A DNA stretch of 64,000 nucleotides from Panulirus ornatus (Eukaryota; Arthropoda; Malacostraca; Decapoda; Palinuridae): NCBI RefSeq assembly GCF_036320965.1, contig NC_092279.1, forward strand, positions 13,646,161 through 13,710,160. The letters are read 5' to 3'. The notes below the pieces were generated by a model. The model saw only the letters and a list, made by a program, of their open reading frames with translations. It was not told where the DNA came from and did no database searches. Numbering within the stretch: position 1 is the first letter of the stretch; each line of letters opens with the position of its first letter. Below are positions 1-11,689 of this stretch, one piece after another. The translations under genes were made by a program, and so were the position numbers.

Positions 1-301
1 TCTGATTTGTTTGTAGATGAAGGTAAAGACTCATGTATAAATTGTATCTTTTCATCTGAGTGGAGGGTCTGCTTCTCTTCTTTTATAGTCTTATAGAGAC
101 ATATGAAGTTGGTTGACATAGTGCTGGTTGAGAAATGTTTCCCTTGATATAGGATAGTTTTTTCTTAATTTTGATTAGTTTTTTTGTTCATATCATATTA
201 CTGTCCATGAAATAAGCTCGTTTCTGAAAATAGCCTTAAACCAGTGAACAGAAATCGTTTATTTTTTCCATGAAAAGTGATATCCTATTTTTTTTCCAAA
301 G

Positions 302-438
302 GTGTGGGAGAGAGTGAGACCAGTGGTGGAGATGAGTGGAGCAGTGGGGATGAAAGTGACTCCTCTACAACAGTATCATCCACTCACCAGGACCCACACT
401 GTGATTGCTGTTACTGTCATATGCTTCACCATAAGCAG
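302..438 (+). CDS. FAM193A: FAM193 exon with Cys-rich motif
   Basis: A pyrimidine-rich acceptor (ttttttttccaaag) precedes base 302 and the donor CAG|GTATCT follows 438. The first two bases complete a codon begun in an upstream exon outside the window. The product begins with Gly/Ser/Glu/Asp-rich residues (SGGDEWSSGDESDSS) and ends with HCDCCYCHMLHHKQ. The closely spaced cysteines suggest metal binding; that is inference. Confidence 0.88.
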
Positions 439-3400
439 GTATCTTCAGCATCAGAAATTCATTTTTCTCTTTTTTTTCATACTAGTTCATTCTTTTCCAC
501 ATTCGTAAGGCATGACTGTGAACAGATGAAGAAATGGCCTCATTTGCCAACATCCATTCTCTGGCTGTCTAGCATAATGCTCCAAAACCAAAATCTTTTG
601 TCCACAGCTAGGTCCAACAGACCTTTTCATGGTTTCCCGCAGCTGCTTCATATGCCTTAATTCAGTCAAATGATAGCTTATTGTCCATTGTATACCACAT
701 TGCTCTAATTCCCTCTATCCTATGCATGTCTTTTACCTTCCTACTTGTTCAGGCCCTGAGTGCACAAAATCTTTTTCATTCCATATCTCCATCTCTGATG
801 TGGTCTCCCCCATCTCCTGACCACTTCTGACACATATCCCCATTATCAACCTCTCTTCACATATTCTCTCCAAATCAGAAGTGCACTTAGATTTTTTTTC
901 TTGTTGAAGTATGCCATCACCTTCTATGTTGTAGAGCCCTTGCAAGATATCCTCCAACCAACATAGTTATTGCACTCATTATTACATGCATTATTTCATT
1001 GTTTCACCCTGTCTTCTTTCCCTTTACCCTTCCTCTGTATCAGCTGACATTCAGGTTTTACTCATAGTCATTATCACATACGTTGTTGTAAGCAACTGTC
1101 CATGGCACTTTAGGGATCCAATTTTGCATTCTTGATAGCTCCATTTATGATCATGTAGTGACTTTTTTTTAAATGACCATTGATATACTGTTTGGTTTCC
1201 AGATGTTTATTGGTTTCACTGCTGGTGTCCCATGTTTGATGATTTTTTTTTCTCTGTTCACCGCATCTTATTCTTTTACAGTAGAATATAATTTGGATTT
1301 CCCACACTTGAACATAGTGCCAAACAATGTTACCAATTTGATTATCACCCAAACAGTGTTGCCATTCAGTGGATTTTATGTGTGTTGTCTTTGCAGTTTA
1401 GTGTTTATCAAGATGTCTTAGCGCTGAGTATATCATTGTGCTACTTTCATTACATGATCTGTCTGACTCTTTGAAATCATTGACACTGATTAAGTTGGAT
1501 TTGAGTAAGGTTTTTGATAGTCCTTGGTAAAATTCAGAGGTCTAGATAGAACAGAGAGGTGCATTGATAGTGTAATAGAGATTACTGGAGACCCTTGAAT
1601 GGACTGCCTCTCACAGAGGCATAGTGCTCATCATATATCAACTAATGTGTGTTGGCTGACAAAAGCAACTTCATTATCTATCAACAGACATGGCTAATTT
1701 CTTGCTACAAAGAGAGTGTATGATAGTATGATTAAAGGGGTTGGTGTGAGAAGATCTGTGACATGGGGAAATGGAGTGGAAGAGCACTGGTGGAAGGGAG
1801 AAGGGGGAAGAATGCATGGAATGATTAATGGAAGGAAAATTACAGTAAGGAAAAATAATTTACTGGGAGGGTTAGTGACAGCTTGGTAGTGAACCAGCTC
1901 TTTAGTGGTTAAGTTGCACTTTTCTTACCAAGGTAACTGTCATTTCTTTCTGCCTCTCCCACATATGGACTGCTGGCATTTTGTCCACAAACATACAATC
2001 TAAAACATTCAATCTCTCCTTGTCATAAACAGTTGACAACTCTTAACTCATGTAACTCATTCTTCATATCACTTGATTTTTACTGTAGTGAACCCTGTGT
2101 TCTTGCCCTGCCTTTTGGCAAAATGTTAGAAGCAATAATAGTAGTAGATAGGAGTATTAGACAGGAGCATTAGATAGAAACATTAGGTATAAGTAGTAGG
2201 TCGGAACATTAGGCAGGAACATAGGTAGACACATTAGGTATAAATAATTGGTTTGAACTTGAAGTTGGAGCTTCTAAAGACAGTGCACTAGAGTTACCTG
2301 CTGCTAGTTGCCTGTTAAGGGTGAGGCGTTAAAGGCTGAGAAGCAGCACTGGAGTTCACCAGTTATGGAGACTCTTTGCTTAGGTCACTCTCTTGAAGGC
2401 TTTAACGAAGGGAAAGGGTTTGTGAGGTATATTTAGATAGATAGATGGAAGATGATTCAGGCAAGGTATGCATTTATATCGCCAACCAACATGACCCTTA
2501 TTTTTTGGTAATACTTGCTGATGTTGATGTGTGTTTGTGTTTAATTACCATGTATGTGAAGCACTTGCTGTGTGTTTTCTTGAAGGAATAGAATTGTATA
2601 AAAATAGTGAGGGTTGGTAGAAGTAAGGGGCCAGAAAGAAAAATGATTAGAATAGTGCAGATTGAAGGAAAAATCTTAGATGAAAATCACACGGTGCAAG
2701 TTTAGAGTGTGAGATTTCTTTACAGACCTCAAAGTAGTGTGCTAAGTGAATGTAACCAAAAAGAACCATCATTGAAAGAAAAGACAACCTTTCTTTCTCT
2801 GATGATGTAATGATTTATTGCTTTCTTGGAGAGTTAAGGCCAATGATTTTACTGCAAAATCTTATCTGTGATAATGTTAAGATTTTTTTTTGTTTGCATG
2901 ATTAATGGTTCTTTTCAATTAAAAAGTAGGCTACTGACGATGGGGAGACTTACAGATTTCAGTGGGTATTAGAATCCAAGTGGATATAATCATATATTGT
3001 ATTTTGAATATGTATAACTAATTGAAAATTCCCTGAACCCTTGTTAACAGGGTGGTGGGAGACAGAAATACAGTGACAGACGGGACCGACTTCTTCAGAT
3101 CCTGTCACGTAAGAAAAAGGCCCGTAGTTGTTCTGCTGTGTCATGTTCTAGCAGTGCTGTGCCAACAAACACAACCACTCAATCATCTGCTGGAATGTCT
3201 GCTCCTGCCACTTCTAGTGTTCTTGCAACCAAGGGTAGCAGCACACCACTGGGAGGCCAAAACATTGATAAGATTTTAGATTACATTGAAGGCAACCACA
3301 CAGATGAAGCAAAGCATGCTAAGAAAGCTGCTAAAAAGGCCCGTCAGAAGCAGAAAAAGGTATTTTCTACAGAATGAATGATACAGACTTTCTTGCGGAC

Positions 3401-6400
3401 ATGATGCTTGTATTTAGTAAATTGTAAAGCAGTGGATTTTTTATAGAGATGTATTCTCTGGTTAGGAAGAATATTATATTTTCATATACATATATTCCAG
3501 CATGATTGTAGACGAAAATTTGTTGCAAACTGAGGAATAGTTTTTGCTTCATTTGAACACTCGTTGCATGATTTTCTTTGGTACATACTTGGTACATACT
3601 TATTAAATTGTCCTGTGCTTTAGAATGTAACCCTGTCTCTATCTGTGAGATAGCTAAATAGTTGATGGTTATTTGCTGCATGCTTATTGTTTTTCTCATT
3701 GAAGGGCTTTTACAGATATTTTATCCCATGAATATTCTTTTTTTCTTGATACGCTTAGAACAGAATAGGAAAAGGAGGGAAAGACAGATGATGAATATTG
3801 AAAATAGATATAAGGAGAGATACTGAACTGCAGTGGAAAGTTATTGCTCTTTTTCAGATGGCAATTAAACGAGAAGAGGAGGAGGATGAAGAGTTTGAAG
3901 AGAAGGAAGATGATTGTGAAGAGGATGAAGAGGTTGAAGAAGATGGTCCTCTAGCAGAACTGAGACGGAGAGCCCCAGATGTAACCATAACAGTAGTACG
4001 CCCAGGCCAGCAGACTTCTCGTACTCCAGCCTCTCCACAAGTATACCTTTCCTTTAAGTTTATGAGTTGGGTAAAGTTGTGAAATGGGATTTTGAAAAAT
4101 GGATGTTGGTAAAGAATTCATAAGGTTGGCAGGGTCTGCAGTGCTTTATGTTATGCCATAACTCAGTTTTCTTAGTAACATAGGAATTTTTTTATCTAAC
4201 TTGTTTGTGTTTAAAATTATATATACTGATGGGAATCATTGCAGTAATCATATACTTGATATAGGGTAATAAAATGATGTTATTTTGTATTACCATGTTG
4301 TGTAAACATTGAATGTAAGGGATACTGTCCTTCAAGATGAGATTCTATTGTGGACATACATATCATAGATCTGTGTTTTATTTGTATCACCTGTATATCA
4401 CATGTTCCCATATGCCAGCAGCAACACTTGGAATTCAACATGTAACAGGATAGCCATATAATATAAACAATTCAAAATGTGCGGGCTTTTTGGGGGGGCA
4501 GTCATATGTGTTGATTGTTCTCTTTGCATCTTAATCTCTCATGAGAGTCTTTCACTAGAAATGCTTTATCATTTGATTAATTTCAGTTATATATCAAGGG
4601 TTGTATGTGGTACACTTTTTCAATGCAGGATCTTATGGATAATGCATTTGTATTTCAGATGGCTTCCCAACGTCCACGTGAGCCATCCCCTTCTTCTATG
4701 GACATGTGCAAGCCTCCTCCAGCAAAGCTTGTACCTTCTCTTGTTCAGGCATCTGCAGAATCTGCAACCCAATCTCATCCTGCTTCAAGAACTATCTTGC
4801 ACCCTTATAGGCAATCAAACCAGCAAGGCCGTCAGCTGTCACAGTCCTCAGCACCTCCTACACCAGTGGCAGCGACAGCAAATTCTTTTAACAACAAGGA
4901 AACAGTTACTAATCCCAACTCTGTTGGTGGACCCAATAGTTTAAGTAATATATTAAAAGGAATGGACACTGCAACTAAAGAGAAGGACAAAGGATCACAA
5001 ATGGTAACAATTAGAAGGGTGATGGATCCTAATAATTCAGAGCCCACTGTTACCATTACACTCAAAGGTGACCAGCCAGAGAAGGATAAGGTGCTGTTCA
5101 AGCTAGTTAATGGACAAGGTAAGGTTTTTTGTCCTTATTTCTTCTAATGGTTAATCTTGATTTTTTAGATGTATTTTTCTTAGAAATACTTTTTCCATTT
5201 CTTACAGATTTTACCTTGTGTTACAAGCATATTCTCATATGCACTCATGATCTATACAACCCTTTCTTGTACATCGAATTTCCTTCTTCCAAGATAGCTT
5301 ATTACAGGTTGAGTGTCCCTTATCCGAAATGCCTGGGACTAGAGGTGTTTTGGATTTTAGAATATTTGCATATGCATAATGAGATATCTTGGGGATGGGA
5401 CCCAAGTCTAAACACAAAATCCATTTATGTTTCATGTACATCTTATACAAGTAGTATGAAGGTAGTTTATACAATATCTTTGTACCAGAGATCAGAGAAT
5501 AAGCAGAAAATAGTGAGTAATGCATGTAGGTCTGGCGGTGACAGTGGTTTTTAACAAACTGACGTCAACAGAGCATCCGAGCCCAGCATAGGCAAGTGAG
5601 GTCAGGTGTGGAATTTTCCCTCATAATGTCATGTCACCTCTCAGAATTTTCAGATTTTGTAGCATTTCGGATTTTCAGATTACAGAAGCTCAATCTGTAT
5701 TACTCTTTAACTCATTTGTTTTTTCTTTAGATTCTCATTTGCTATCCTGCAGTTAATATATACCATCTTTTTAACTTTTTTTTTTGCTCTTCATGCATTT
5801 CTATTTTTTAGCAGATTTAGCTCCTTTGTCTAGATTCTCCTTTTCTCCTTAGCCAATTTTCTTAGATCTTCATTTCAGCATGTACTTCACTTTTTCCAAC
5901 TGTTAGCTACAATGCCACACACCATAGCAGCCTCTGATATCAAGTGCACTCTCCTCCAGTTTGCTACAGGCCCTGGCTTTAGCCTAAGTAGCATATCCTG
6001 TTGGCTCTGACTCTTGATATTTCAAAACTCTCAGATGTGATAAACAGATGTGATAAACTCAGAAAGAAGAAACAAATCTGTGTCATGATTTTGGCTTTCT
6101 TTTTAGAAATATTTTTGGAAACTTTTTTGTACACAGAGGTGATGTTTCCTCGCCAATGAGGGACATGGTGAGTGTGTATGAAAAAGGAGAAGAGATGGTA
6201 GAAGTATTATTTGAATTTATTTTGGTATATGAAACTTATTTTTCTTTTCATTTTTGTAGCAGTTTCAGGTAATGCAGGTCACTCAGGGCAAGGCAGCAAG
6301 AAGGGAGGAAGCAGGCTACAATCTCAGCCTCAGTTTCAATCACAAACCCATCTTCAACCTCAGCCTCAACTTCTACAAAGTGAACCAATAGTGCCTGAGG

Positions 6401-8625
6401 GATTAGATCCAGAAGAAGTTAAGAAGTTTAAGAAAAAGCAAAAGAAAGAGCGACAACGGCTACGGAAGCAGCAAGAGCAGATGCAAGAACAACAAAAAGG
6501 GCAGTTGCAACAGCTAGAGATACAAAAGCAGCAGGAGATTCTTCGTCAACAGCAAGAGCATATTCACCAGCAACAGTTGGCTCTTCAACGACAGCAAGAA
6601 GAGCTTTTAAAACAGCAGCAGCAACAACAGAGTAACCAGTCTAATAACTCAAAGAAAAACAAAAAGAAAGGTAAAGGAAGTAACAACACTGCCAGTACCA
6701 GCAATAATAAGAGTAGCAGTAAAAAAATTATCAATCACAACAGTGGTGTGTCTGCTGTAGTATATGATGGTGATGATATGGCTCAATCTTTCAACCTACC
6801 TCCAGGAGTTACCATCAACAAAGTTGAAGGGCAACCAGGTATGGTTACCATTTCTAATAATATGGGAGGTGCCTTCTCACAACCCTTTTTACCTAATCCT
6901 AATGTATATCCAGGTCCGGTTGTGCAAGGTTTTCCAGTGGGACAGGAAACATCTGTACCCAAATTGTATGGCAGAGCCCCTGGCTTAAGTTGGAATAGTG
7001 CTGTAGATGGTGCTGGTAATTATCCAGATAAAGATAATGTTATTGTTGTAGATACCAATAACAGCTTCTTAGGCGCTAATCCAGCCCCGAGTAGCAATTC
7101 TTCAAAGCGAGAGATTTCATCTGATGAAAAAGTCATGATGGCTGTGAAGGGCCTGATTGATCCCAGTACTCTCAATATGACTCAGAAAAAGAAGTTTAAA
7201 AAGAAGAAAAAAGAGATACAGGAAGAAAAAGAGAGGGAGGAACAGAAGCAAAGAGAAGAGGATGAATTAATGGATCAAATGTATAATATAGCAACTGGAA
7301 AGTGGCCCAAACAATCTGTTGCAGCACAGAATCAAACACCAAGTACTAAGAACCAAAATAAAAAGAACCAAAAACAGAAAGAAAATTGTAAGCACCCAAT
7401 TATTCACACTAATAGCAACAAGCAAAATGGTGTTCAGAATGCAGCAAAAAACAATAAAGGAAATATACAAGAAATTCAACCACAAAAACAGAAGCAACAT
7501 CATGACATCACAAAGCAGATCAGTAAAAGCAATAAGCAAAATGGAAAAGATACAACCCTTCAAAACATTACTAATCAGCCTGCAAAAAGCTCAACCACTG
7601 GTAATCCGAATGGGAAGATTAGGGAGCAGCAAGTGCATCAGCAACAACAAACACAAAGACGGCAGTCAGTTCAGCAAAAACAGTCTCTACATAAACAACA
7701 AAAACAGCCACAGCATCAACAGCTGCAGCAGCAGCAGCAGCAACTACAACAACAACAGCATCCAAAACAGAATCAGCAGCAGCAGAAGCAGAATCATCAG
7801 AAACAAAATCAGCCACAGCAGCAAAAGCAAAGTCAGCATCAGCAAAAGCAAACTCAGCAGCAGCAAAAGCAAAGTCAGCATCAGCAAAAGCACAGTCAGC
7901 AACAGCAACAGAAGCATGGTCAACATCAACAGCAGCCGAGGCAAAATCAACAGCAGCAACATATAAAGCAAGGTCAGCAGCTAAAGCAAAATCAACAACA
8001 GCAGAAGCAAATACAACAAAAGCAATTACAGCAGAGGCAACCACAACAGAAACAACAGCAGCAGCCTCAGCAGCAGCAGAAATATCAGCAACAAAATTTT
8101 CACCAGCAGCAGCATCGCCATCAACAACAAGGAAGACAGCTGCAGGTTACTCATGAAACCCCAAGTGTTACCAGTAACCATAAATTAAGTAGTAATGGCT
8201 TTGGAGGCTTTACTAGCAAATTTGGCTCTGTTCCTCAAGATATTGCTCATGAGGCACGTTATGCTCAGTACTTGGCAGCTAATGCAAGTACTTTAGCTCG
8301 GATGAGTTACAGCACATATAATGGTACTGTTACAGAACATTCTCGTGAACAATATCAGGGAGGAGATGATGACAAGAAACTTGCCAGCAAGAAGAAAAAG
8401 ACCAGGAAAGGTAAGAAAGGTCATATTGAAGACATGACTATTGATAGTGTGTTTACTCCAAAGGATGTGGCAGAAGGGGAGCTGGATGAAACTGAACGAG
8501 ATGTAGAAGCTTTCAAGCGCTTTTGTTACAATAATGTTCCTCGACACTCAGGAGAAAAACCCAAGGTGAACTTCAATGTCAAGGACATCATGATAAAGAA
8601 AAGGCCTTGCAATGTAAATCTGTAA
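302..8625 (+). CDS. FAM193A: FAM193 family protein, 3' part of gene (5 coding exons)
   Basis: Spliced CDS: 302-438, 3051-3359, 3858-4040, 4659-5118, 6260-8625, all with AG acceptors and GT donors and compatible phases (2-base start, 0, 0, 0, 1). The joined product is about 1,150 residues and lacks its N-terminus, which lies before the window. Seen: the Cys/His motif HCDCCYCHM in the first exon, YIEGN and AKKARQKQKK in the second, an acidic Glu/Asp run in the third, a Ser/Pro/Thr-rich linker in the fourth, and a large Lys/Gln-rich last exon ending with IDSVFTPKDV and FKRFC. The Cys motif and the C-terminal block are hallmarks of the FAM193 family. The family is poorly characterised and intracellular; human FAM193A has been linked to positive regulation of p53. 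No signal peptide or membrane segment is visible. Function in this organism is inferred only from family membership. Confidence 0.9.
439..3050 (+). other. FAM193 intron with decayed repeats
   Basis: Non-coding stretch between two FAM193 exons. Around 500-1060 it holds antisense LINE-like sequence (listed separately). Around 1485-1525 a short RT-like LDLSKVFDSPW reading is visible without flanking support. Around 2095-2270 there is a degenerate repeat built on acattaggtaggaa-like units after a ccctgccttttggcaaaa motif. The motif also occurs, diverged, near 59040. No gene is seen. Confidence 0.7.
500..1060 (-). mobile_element. LINE relic, antisense 3' part
   Basis: The + strand phrase ttcaggccctgagtgcacaa, followed by a 'cattccatctcc...' stretch and 'acttctgacacat', parallels 10591-10690 (ttcaggccctgagctctcag and so on), where antisense RT sequence is readable. 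The upstream phrase gaacagatgaa(g/a)ga(a)atggcct also recurs near 10417. This is a decayed minus-strand copy of the same LINE family, missing the RT core. Confidence 0.5.
3051..3359 (+). CDS. FAM193A: FAM193 exon, basic coiled segment
   Basis: Acceptor ttgttaacag ends at 3050; donor AAG|GTATTT follows 3359. The exon is 103 codons in phase 0. It opens with GGGRQKYSDRRDRLLQ, continues through a Ser/Thr-rich stretch and ends with DYIEGNHTDEAKHAKKAAKK and ARQKQKK, matching the lysine-rich helical segment of FAM193 proteins. Confidence 0.88.
3858..4040 (+). CDS. FAM193A: FAM193 exon, acidic stretch
   Basis: Acceptor ctttttcag ends at 3857; donor CAA|GTATAC follows 4040. The exon is 61 codons in phase 0. 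The product is a Glu/Asp run (EEEEDEEFEEKEDD) followed by GPLAELRRRAPDVTITVV. The abrupt change from basic to acidic charge across this intron is typical of a disordered scaffold protein (inference). Confidence 0.85.
4659..5118 (+). CDS. FAM193A: FAM193 exon, Ser/Pro-rich linker
   Basis: Acceptor tttgtatttcag ends at 4658; donor CAAG|GTAAGG follows 5118. It is 153 codons plus one base, and the last G pairs with the next exon in phase. The product is Pro/Ser/Gln/Asn-rich and ends in PTVTITLKGDQPEKDKVLFK. The motif VTITLKG echoes VTITVV in the previous exon. Confidence 0.87.
5305..5697. mobile_element. pogo/Tigger-like MITE in FAM193 intron
   Basis: A 393-bp non-coding element flanked by TA on both sides (5303-5304 and 5698-5699), the target duplication expected for Tc1/mariner/pogo transposons. 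The left end reads CAGGTTGAGTGTCCCTTATC and the right end, reverse-complemented, begins CAGATTGAGC. Both terminal regions contain CCGAAATGC. The internal words AATGAGATATCTTGGGGATG and GACCCAAGTCTAAACAC match what I recall of a mammalian Tigger family. No transposase is present, so it would depend on a partner in trans. Confidence 0.82.
5700..6259 (+). other. FAM193 intron remainder
   Basis: AT- and T-rich intron sequence between the MITE and the last coding exon, with a good polypyrimidine tract (tttcttttcatttttgtag) at its end. No gene or recognisable repeat is seen. Confidence 0.6.
6260..8625 (+). CDS. FAM193A: FAM193 last exon: poly-Q/K region and conserved C-terminus
   Basis: Terminal exon of 788 codons including the TAA at 8623-8625. 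Two in-frame acceptors exist, ...tttttgtag before 6260 and ...agtttcag before 6269, nine bases apart. The first follows the pyrimidine tract more closely. Residues run from a Gln/Lys coiled region (PEGLDPEEVKKFKKKQKKE) through a middle block to a long Gln/Lys/His tract (about 7620-8140, mixed CAG, CAA and CAT). The conserved family end follows: IDSVFTPKDVAEGELDETER, EAFKRFC and KPKVNFNVKDIMIKK. The exon is unusually long for this gene; vertebrate homologues have smaller C-terminal exons and no comparable Gln tract, as far as I know. Confidence 0.92.
7620..8140 (+). repeat. Gln-rich coding low-complexity tract
   Basis: About 170 codons, mostly CAG and CAA with interspersed AAG, CAT and AGT, coding for QQQQKQ-, QSQHQQKQ- and QQKHSQ-type units inside the FAM193 last exon. 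A small internal repeat (caaagtcagcatcagcaaaa) recurs near 7828 and 7870. Long antisense open frames here are artefacts of the codon bias. Confidence 0.9.
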
Positions 8626-10060
8626 CGTCGTACTACCGTATAATTATAAGGTTATTTGGAAGAATCCCGTGTTTTGAATCATCAGTACAGTATGAAAAGT
8701 GAAAATAGTATTTTGTTTTTAAATAAGAATGGTTGTGTGAAATGGTATCCACTTTTCCTTAACTGCATACTATTAGAAAATACATTTTGGCTATACAATG
8801 GTGCTTTTGTGCACTTCTATATGGTGACATTTATATTTTTAGCATTTGCATGCCAAAATTGCTTTTTTTTAGAACACAGTTTCTAGATTTTAAATGACTG
8901 TGTAATAGATTATATTTTGTTTGGAGAAACTTGATGCTGTTCTAAGAGAAATTGCAGAAAAAGTTATGTTGCTAATTTTTTCCCCCCAGAGAGCAGTGTT
9001 TCTTGGCTGCATAAAACTTGTTCCTATGTCGGGGAGAACTTAATTTTTGCATCATAGAGAACAATTTTTTTCATGTCCAAAAGCGTTTCTTCTGTTTTTT
9101 AGAGCATGTTTGATATTGAAGAGAACATGTTTCTTATGTAGCAGACAGCATGTGCTTTAAAAGTGCGTCTCATATCTGGTGCTTTGATATTCCAGTTCTG
9201 TAAATTTCTCTAAAACAGGGTGTTGTCTGAAATAGTATATTATTATTTCATCAATCTGATAATGTTTTCCTTTTAGATAGTACTTATAAGTTTTTATCCT
9301 GTCATTATCATCCACAAATATACTTTATAGTCAGTTAATGTTGACATTTACTTCATTTATTTCTCTCATCCATCAGTCATTTATTGTAGTTTATTTTTTT
9401 GAGTGATTGCTTTGCATATAATCCAGATTTAATCTCTATAACATGGAAATCTTTGATGTTAAGGTGTGAGGTTATTAACTGCATCACCTGTCCTTGTACA
9501 ACTCTTAGTATCAACTTGGTTGGCTGTGAATCTTATAGATGCTGTGCTTGTCAGATTGAAAGAATTCAGTATTATATCACCTAAATGCTGTTGATGGATC
9601 AAGACGTGAAAGCATATTTGTTATATTTCAAATCTGTGACTGCTACTCAGCTGATGTGTAATGTTTATCACAGTAAAAAGAAATCACAGGCACCAGTGTA
9701 ATCCATTGCAAAAATTTAATGTGTCTGGAAGATAGTATGAAGAATAATTTTGTATGAAGATATGAATGTATGGTCAAGAAAAAAGAATTTTATGAGAAAT
9801 AGTGCTATTAAACTGTACATTTTGAGGATAGAAAAATTATCAATAAGTTGTAAGTTGATGTGAGATAGGACATGCATAAGTTTTAAGTTGTGTGAGGATA
9901 GGAAGACTGGATCTTGCTCCATGCACTGGCTGCCTATTACTGCATATTGTTGCAGAGCAGCCCTGTTAATAATACTTAGCGTTTAGAATCCGTTTTTATG
10001 TAGAAGAGTACTTAGTCTTCTTGCAAGGCTAATGCCTCTAATAAACGAGTGACTACTTTG
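8626..10060 (+). other. probable FAM193 3' UTR
   Basis: AT-rich sequence after the stop with no coding signal. An AATAAA hexamer at 10040-10045 is a candidate polyadenylation signal and would give a 3' UTR of about 1.4 kb. Recognisable repeats resume just downstream. Confidence 0.5.
10040..10045 (+). promoter_or_regulatory. candidate polyadenylation signal AATAAA
   Basis: Canonical hexamer about 1.4 kb after the FAM193 stop codon and before the LINE relic. The position is plausible; the actual cleavage site is unknown. Confidence 0.4.
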
Positions 10061-10389
10061 ACCTTTTTTTATTACCTAGACTGTGCCAGTTGGTTTACTG
10101 AGGATTGAATTTTTTGGACCCCAACTTTTATTATCATATTTTCATAATCATGGCCAACTAATATTTACTTTTATGTTGGTTAGAGACTCTTCAAAACCTT
10201 GCTGGAGAGTTGACAGAATTTTGGTATAAAGTTTTGTAATGAACTGTTATTACAACAGAGAAATTTATTATAGGGTAGTGCTAACAATGATTCCTTTAAT
10301 GTATAGTGTACAGGCATGATTCTTTATTTGTCACCCCTTTTATATGTATATATATTTATGTATCCTTTCTATCCTGCTTGTTTGCTGTT

Positions 10390-11530
10390 ACCTACATTAG
10401 TGAGGTAACACCAGGAACAGATGAAGGAATAGCCTTATTCGTTTTCATCTAACCTCTAGCTCTCGTGTGATGCCGTGAAACCAGAGGCCTCTGTCCTCAA
10501 CTCAGTTTCATTCCCATATACAGCATGTCATCTCATGTAAACCACATCTCTGCAGTTCACTCTACCCCTTGCACTCCACACGCCCCTTTGCAAGTTCAGG
10601 CCCTGAGCTCTCAGAGTCTCTTTCACTCCATCTTTATACATCCTTTTTGGTATCCCCTTTTTCATTTTCCCTTGACTTCTGACACAAATGCTGTCTTAGT
10701 CATCCTTTTCTCCCACTGTTCATTGTCATGTCTACTCTTGGATGTCTAAAACATTCTAATTCCTCAAGCTCTCTCCATTCAAACTCATACTCAGAAGCCA
10801 TCTCTCGCCACTGCTAAATCTCAATGCCTTGCTTTTATTCACACTTGTTCTCAACTTCCTCCTTTTACACACTCTCCCAAACTCAGAAATCAACTTCTGC
10901 AGTGTCTCATTCGAATCTTCCTCCAGCGCTGTTTCATCAACAAACAGTAACTGACTCACCTCTCAGGACCTCGAACCCCCTGATGGAATGCAGACCTGCC
11001 TCTTCACTGAAATCCTCACATTCACCTCCACCACCCCATTCATAAACAGATTAGATAGCCACCCTCTCATTTGTCATTCACCTCCACCACCCCATTCATA
11101 AACAGATTAGATAGCCATCCTCTCATTTGTCACTCTCCCATACAATTTACCAGTAACACTAAAAACATTTATACCTCTTGTTTAAAGATTATTTCTTGTT
11201 CTCTTCACCTTTATACAGTGGCGCTATAAAGCTATGAAGGCATTTTTCCAATCCTCATGCATCTGAGCTATACTTACTCTGAAAATCCTAACTGAACAGG
11301 TATCAATACACTCACCTCTTTCTTGAAATATTCAGTTGCAATCCCATTCACTCCAGCTACTTTGCCGCACTCTGTCATATGCAAGGAATTCACCACTTCT
11401 TCCCATTTCACCAGACCATTCGCCATCACTCTCTCACGTTGCATAACTTCATGTGAGAAATACCCCAAATCCCCCCCTATTGTTGAAGACATGGTAGAGC
11501 TATATTATACAGTATTATACCATATTATAT
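10390..11530 (-). pseudogene. LINE reverse transcriptase relic (minus)
   Basis: Read on the minus strand, 11492-11274 gives MANGLVKWEEVVNSLHMTEC then GKVAGVNGIATEYFKK, which resembles the RT fingers entry (GKAAGxDGI). Then 10959-10756 gives LLFVDETALEEDSNETLQKL and FGRVCKRRKLRTSVNKSKAL, the palm region where a functional copy has the F/YADD box. The box is FVDE here and the segments between are frameshifted. An internal 56-bp tandem duplication lies at 11021-11132. It is a dead non-LTR retrotransposon of the same family as the copies at 12514-14880 and 59440-59970. Confidence 0.75.
11021..11132. repeat. 56-bp tandem duplication
   Basis: Two nearly identical copies of ttcacctccaccaccccatt...ctctcatttgtca lie side by side inside the LINE relic, differing by about one base, so the duplication is recent relative to the decay of the LINE. 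Confidence 0.85.
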
Positions 11531-11689
11531 CGTAATGATTTGCAGCATAGGGAAAACAATAAACAAAAGATGCTTGTTCTGCTATTACATGATGATTTCA
11601 TAGATGTTGTTCCTGTTGTTAGAAAGCTTCATGTCCAGGTGATTTTCACATACAACATGGTAAAAAAACAATCTTGTCCATCATAGTCT

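Noticed and set aside
1485..1530. Isolated RT-like phrase LDLSKVFDS
   Set aside because: Too short and without flanking RT motifs to be called a separate element.
7619..8044. Antisense Ala/Val- and Leu-rich ORFs in FAM193
   Set aside because: Shadow of the Gln-coding tract; biased codons leave the reverse frames open.
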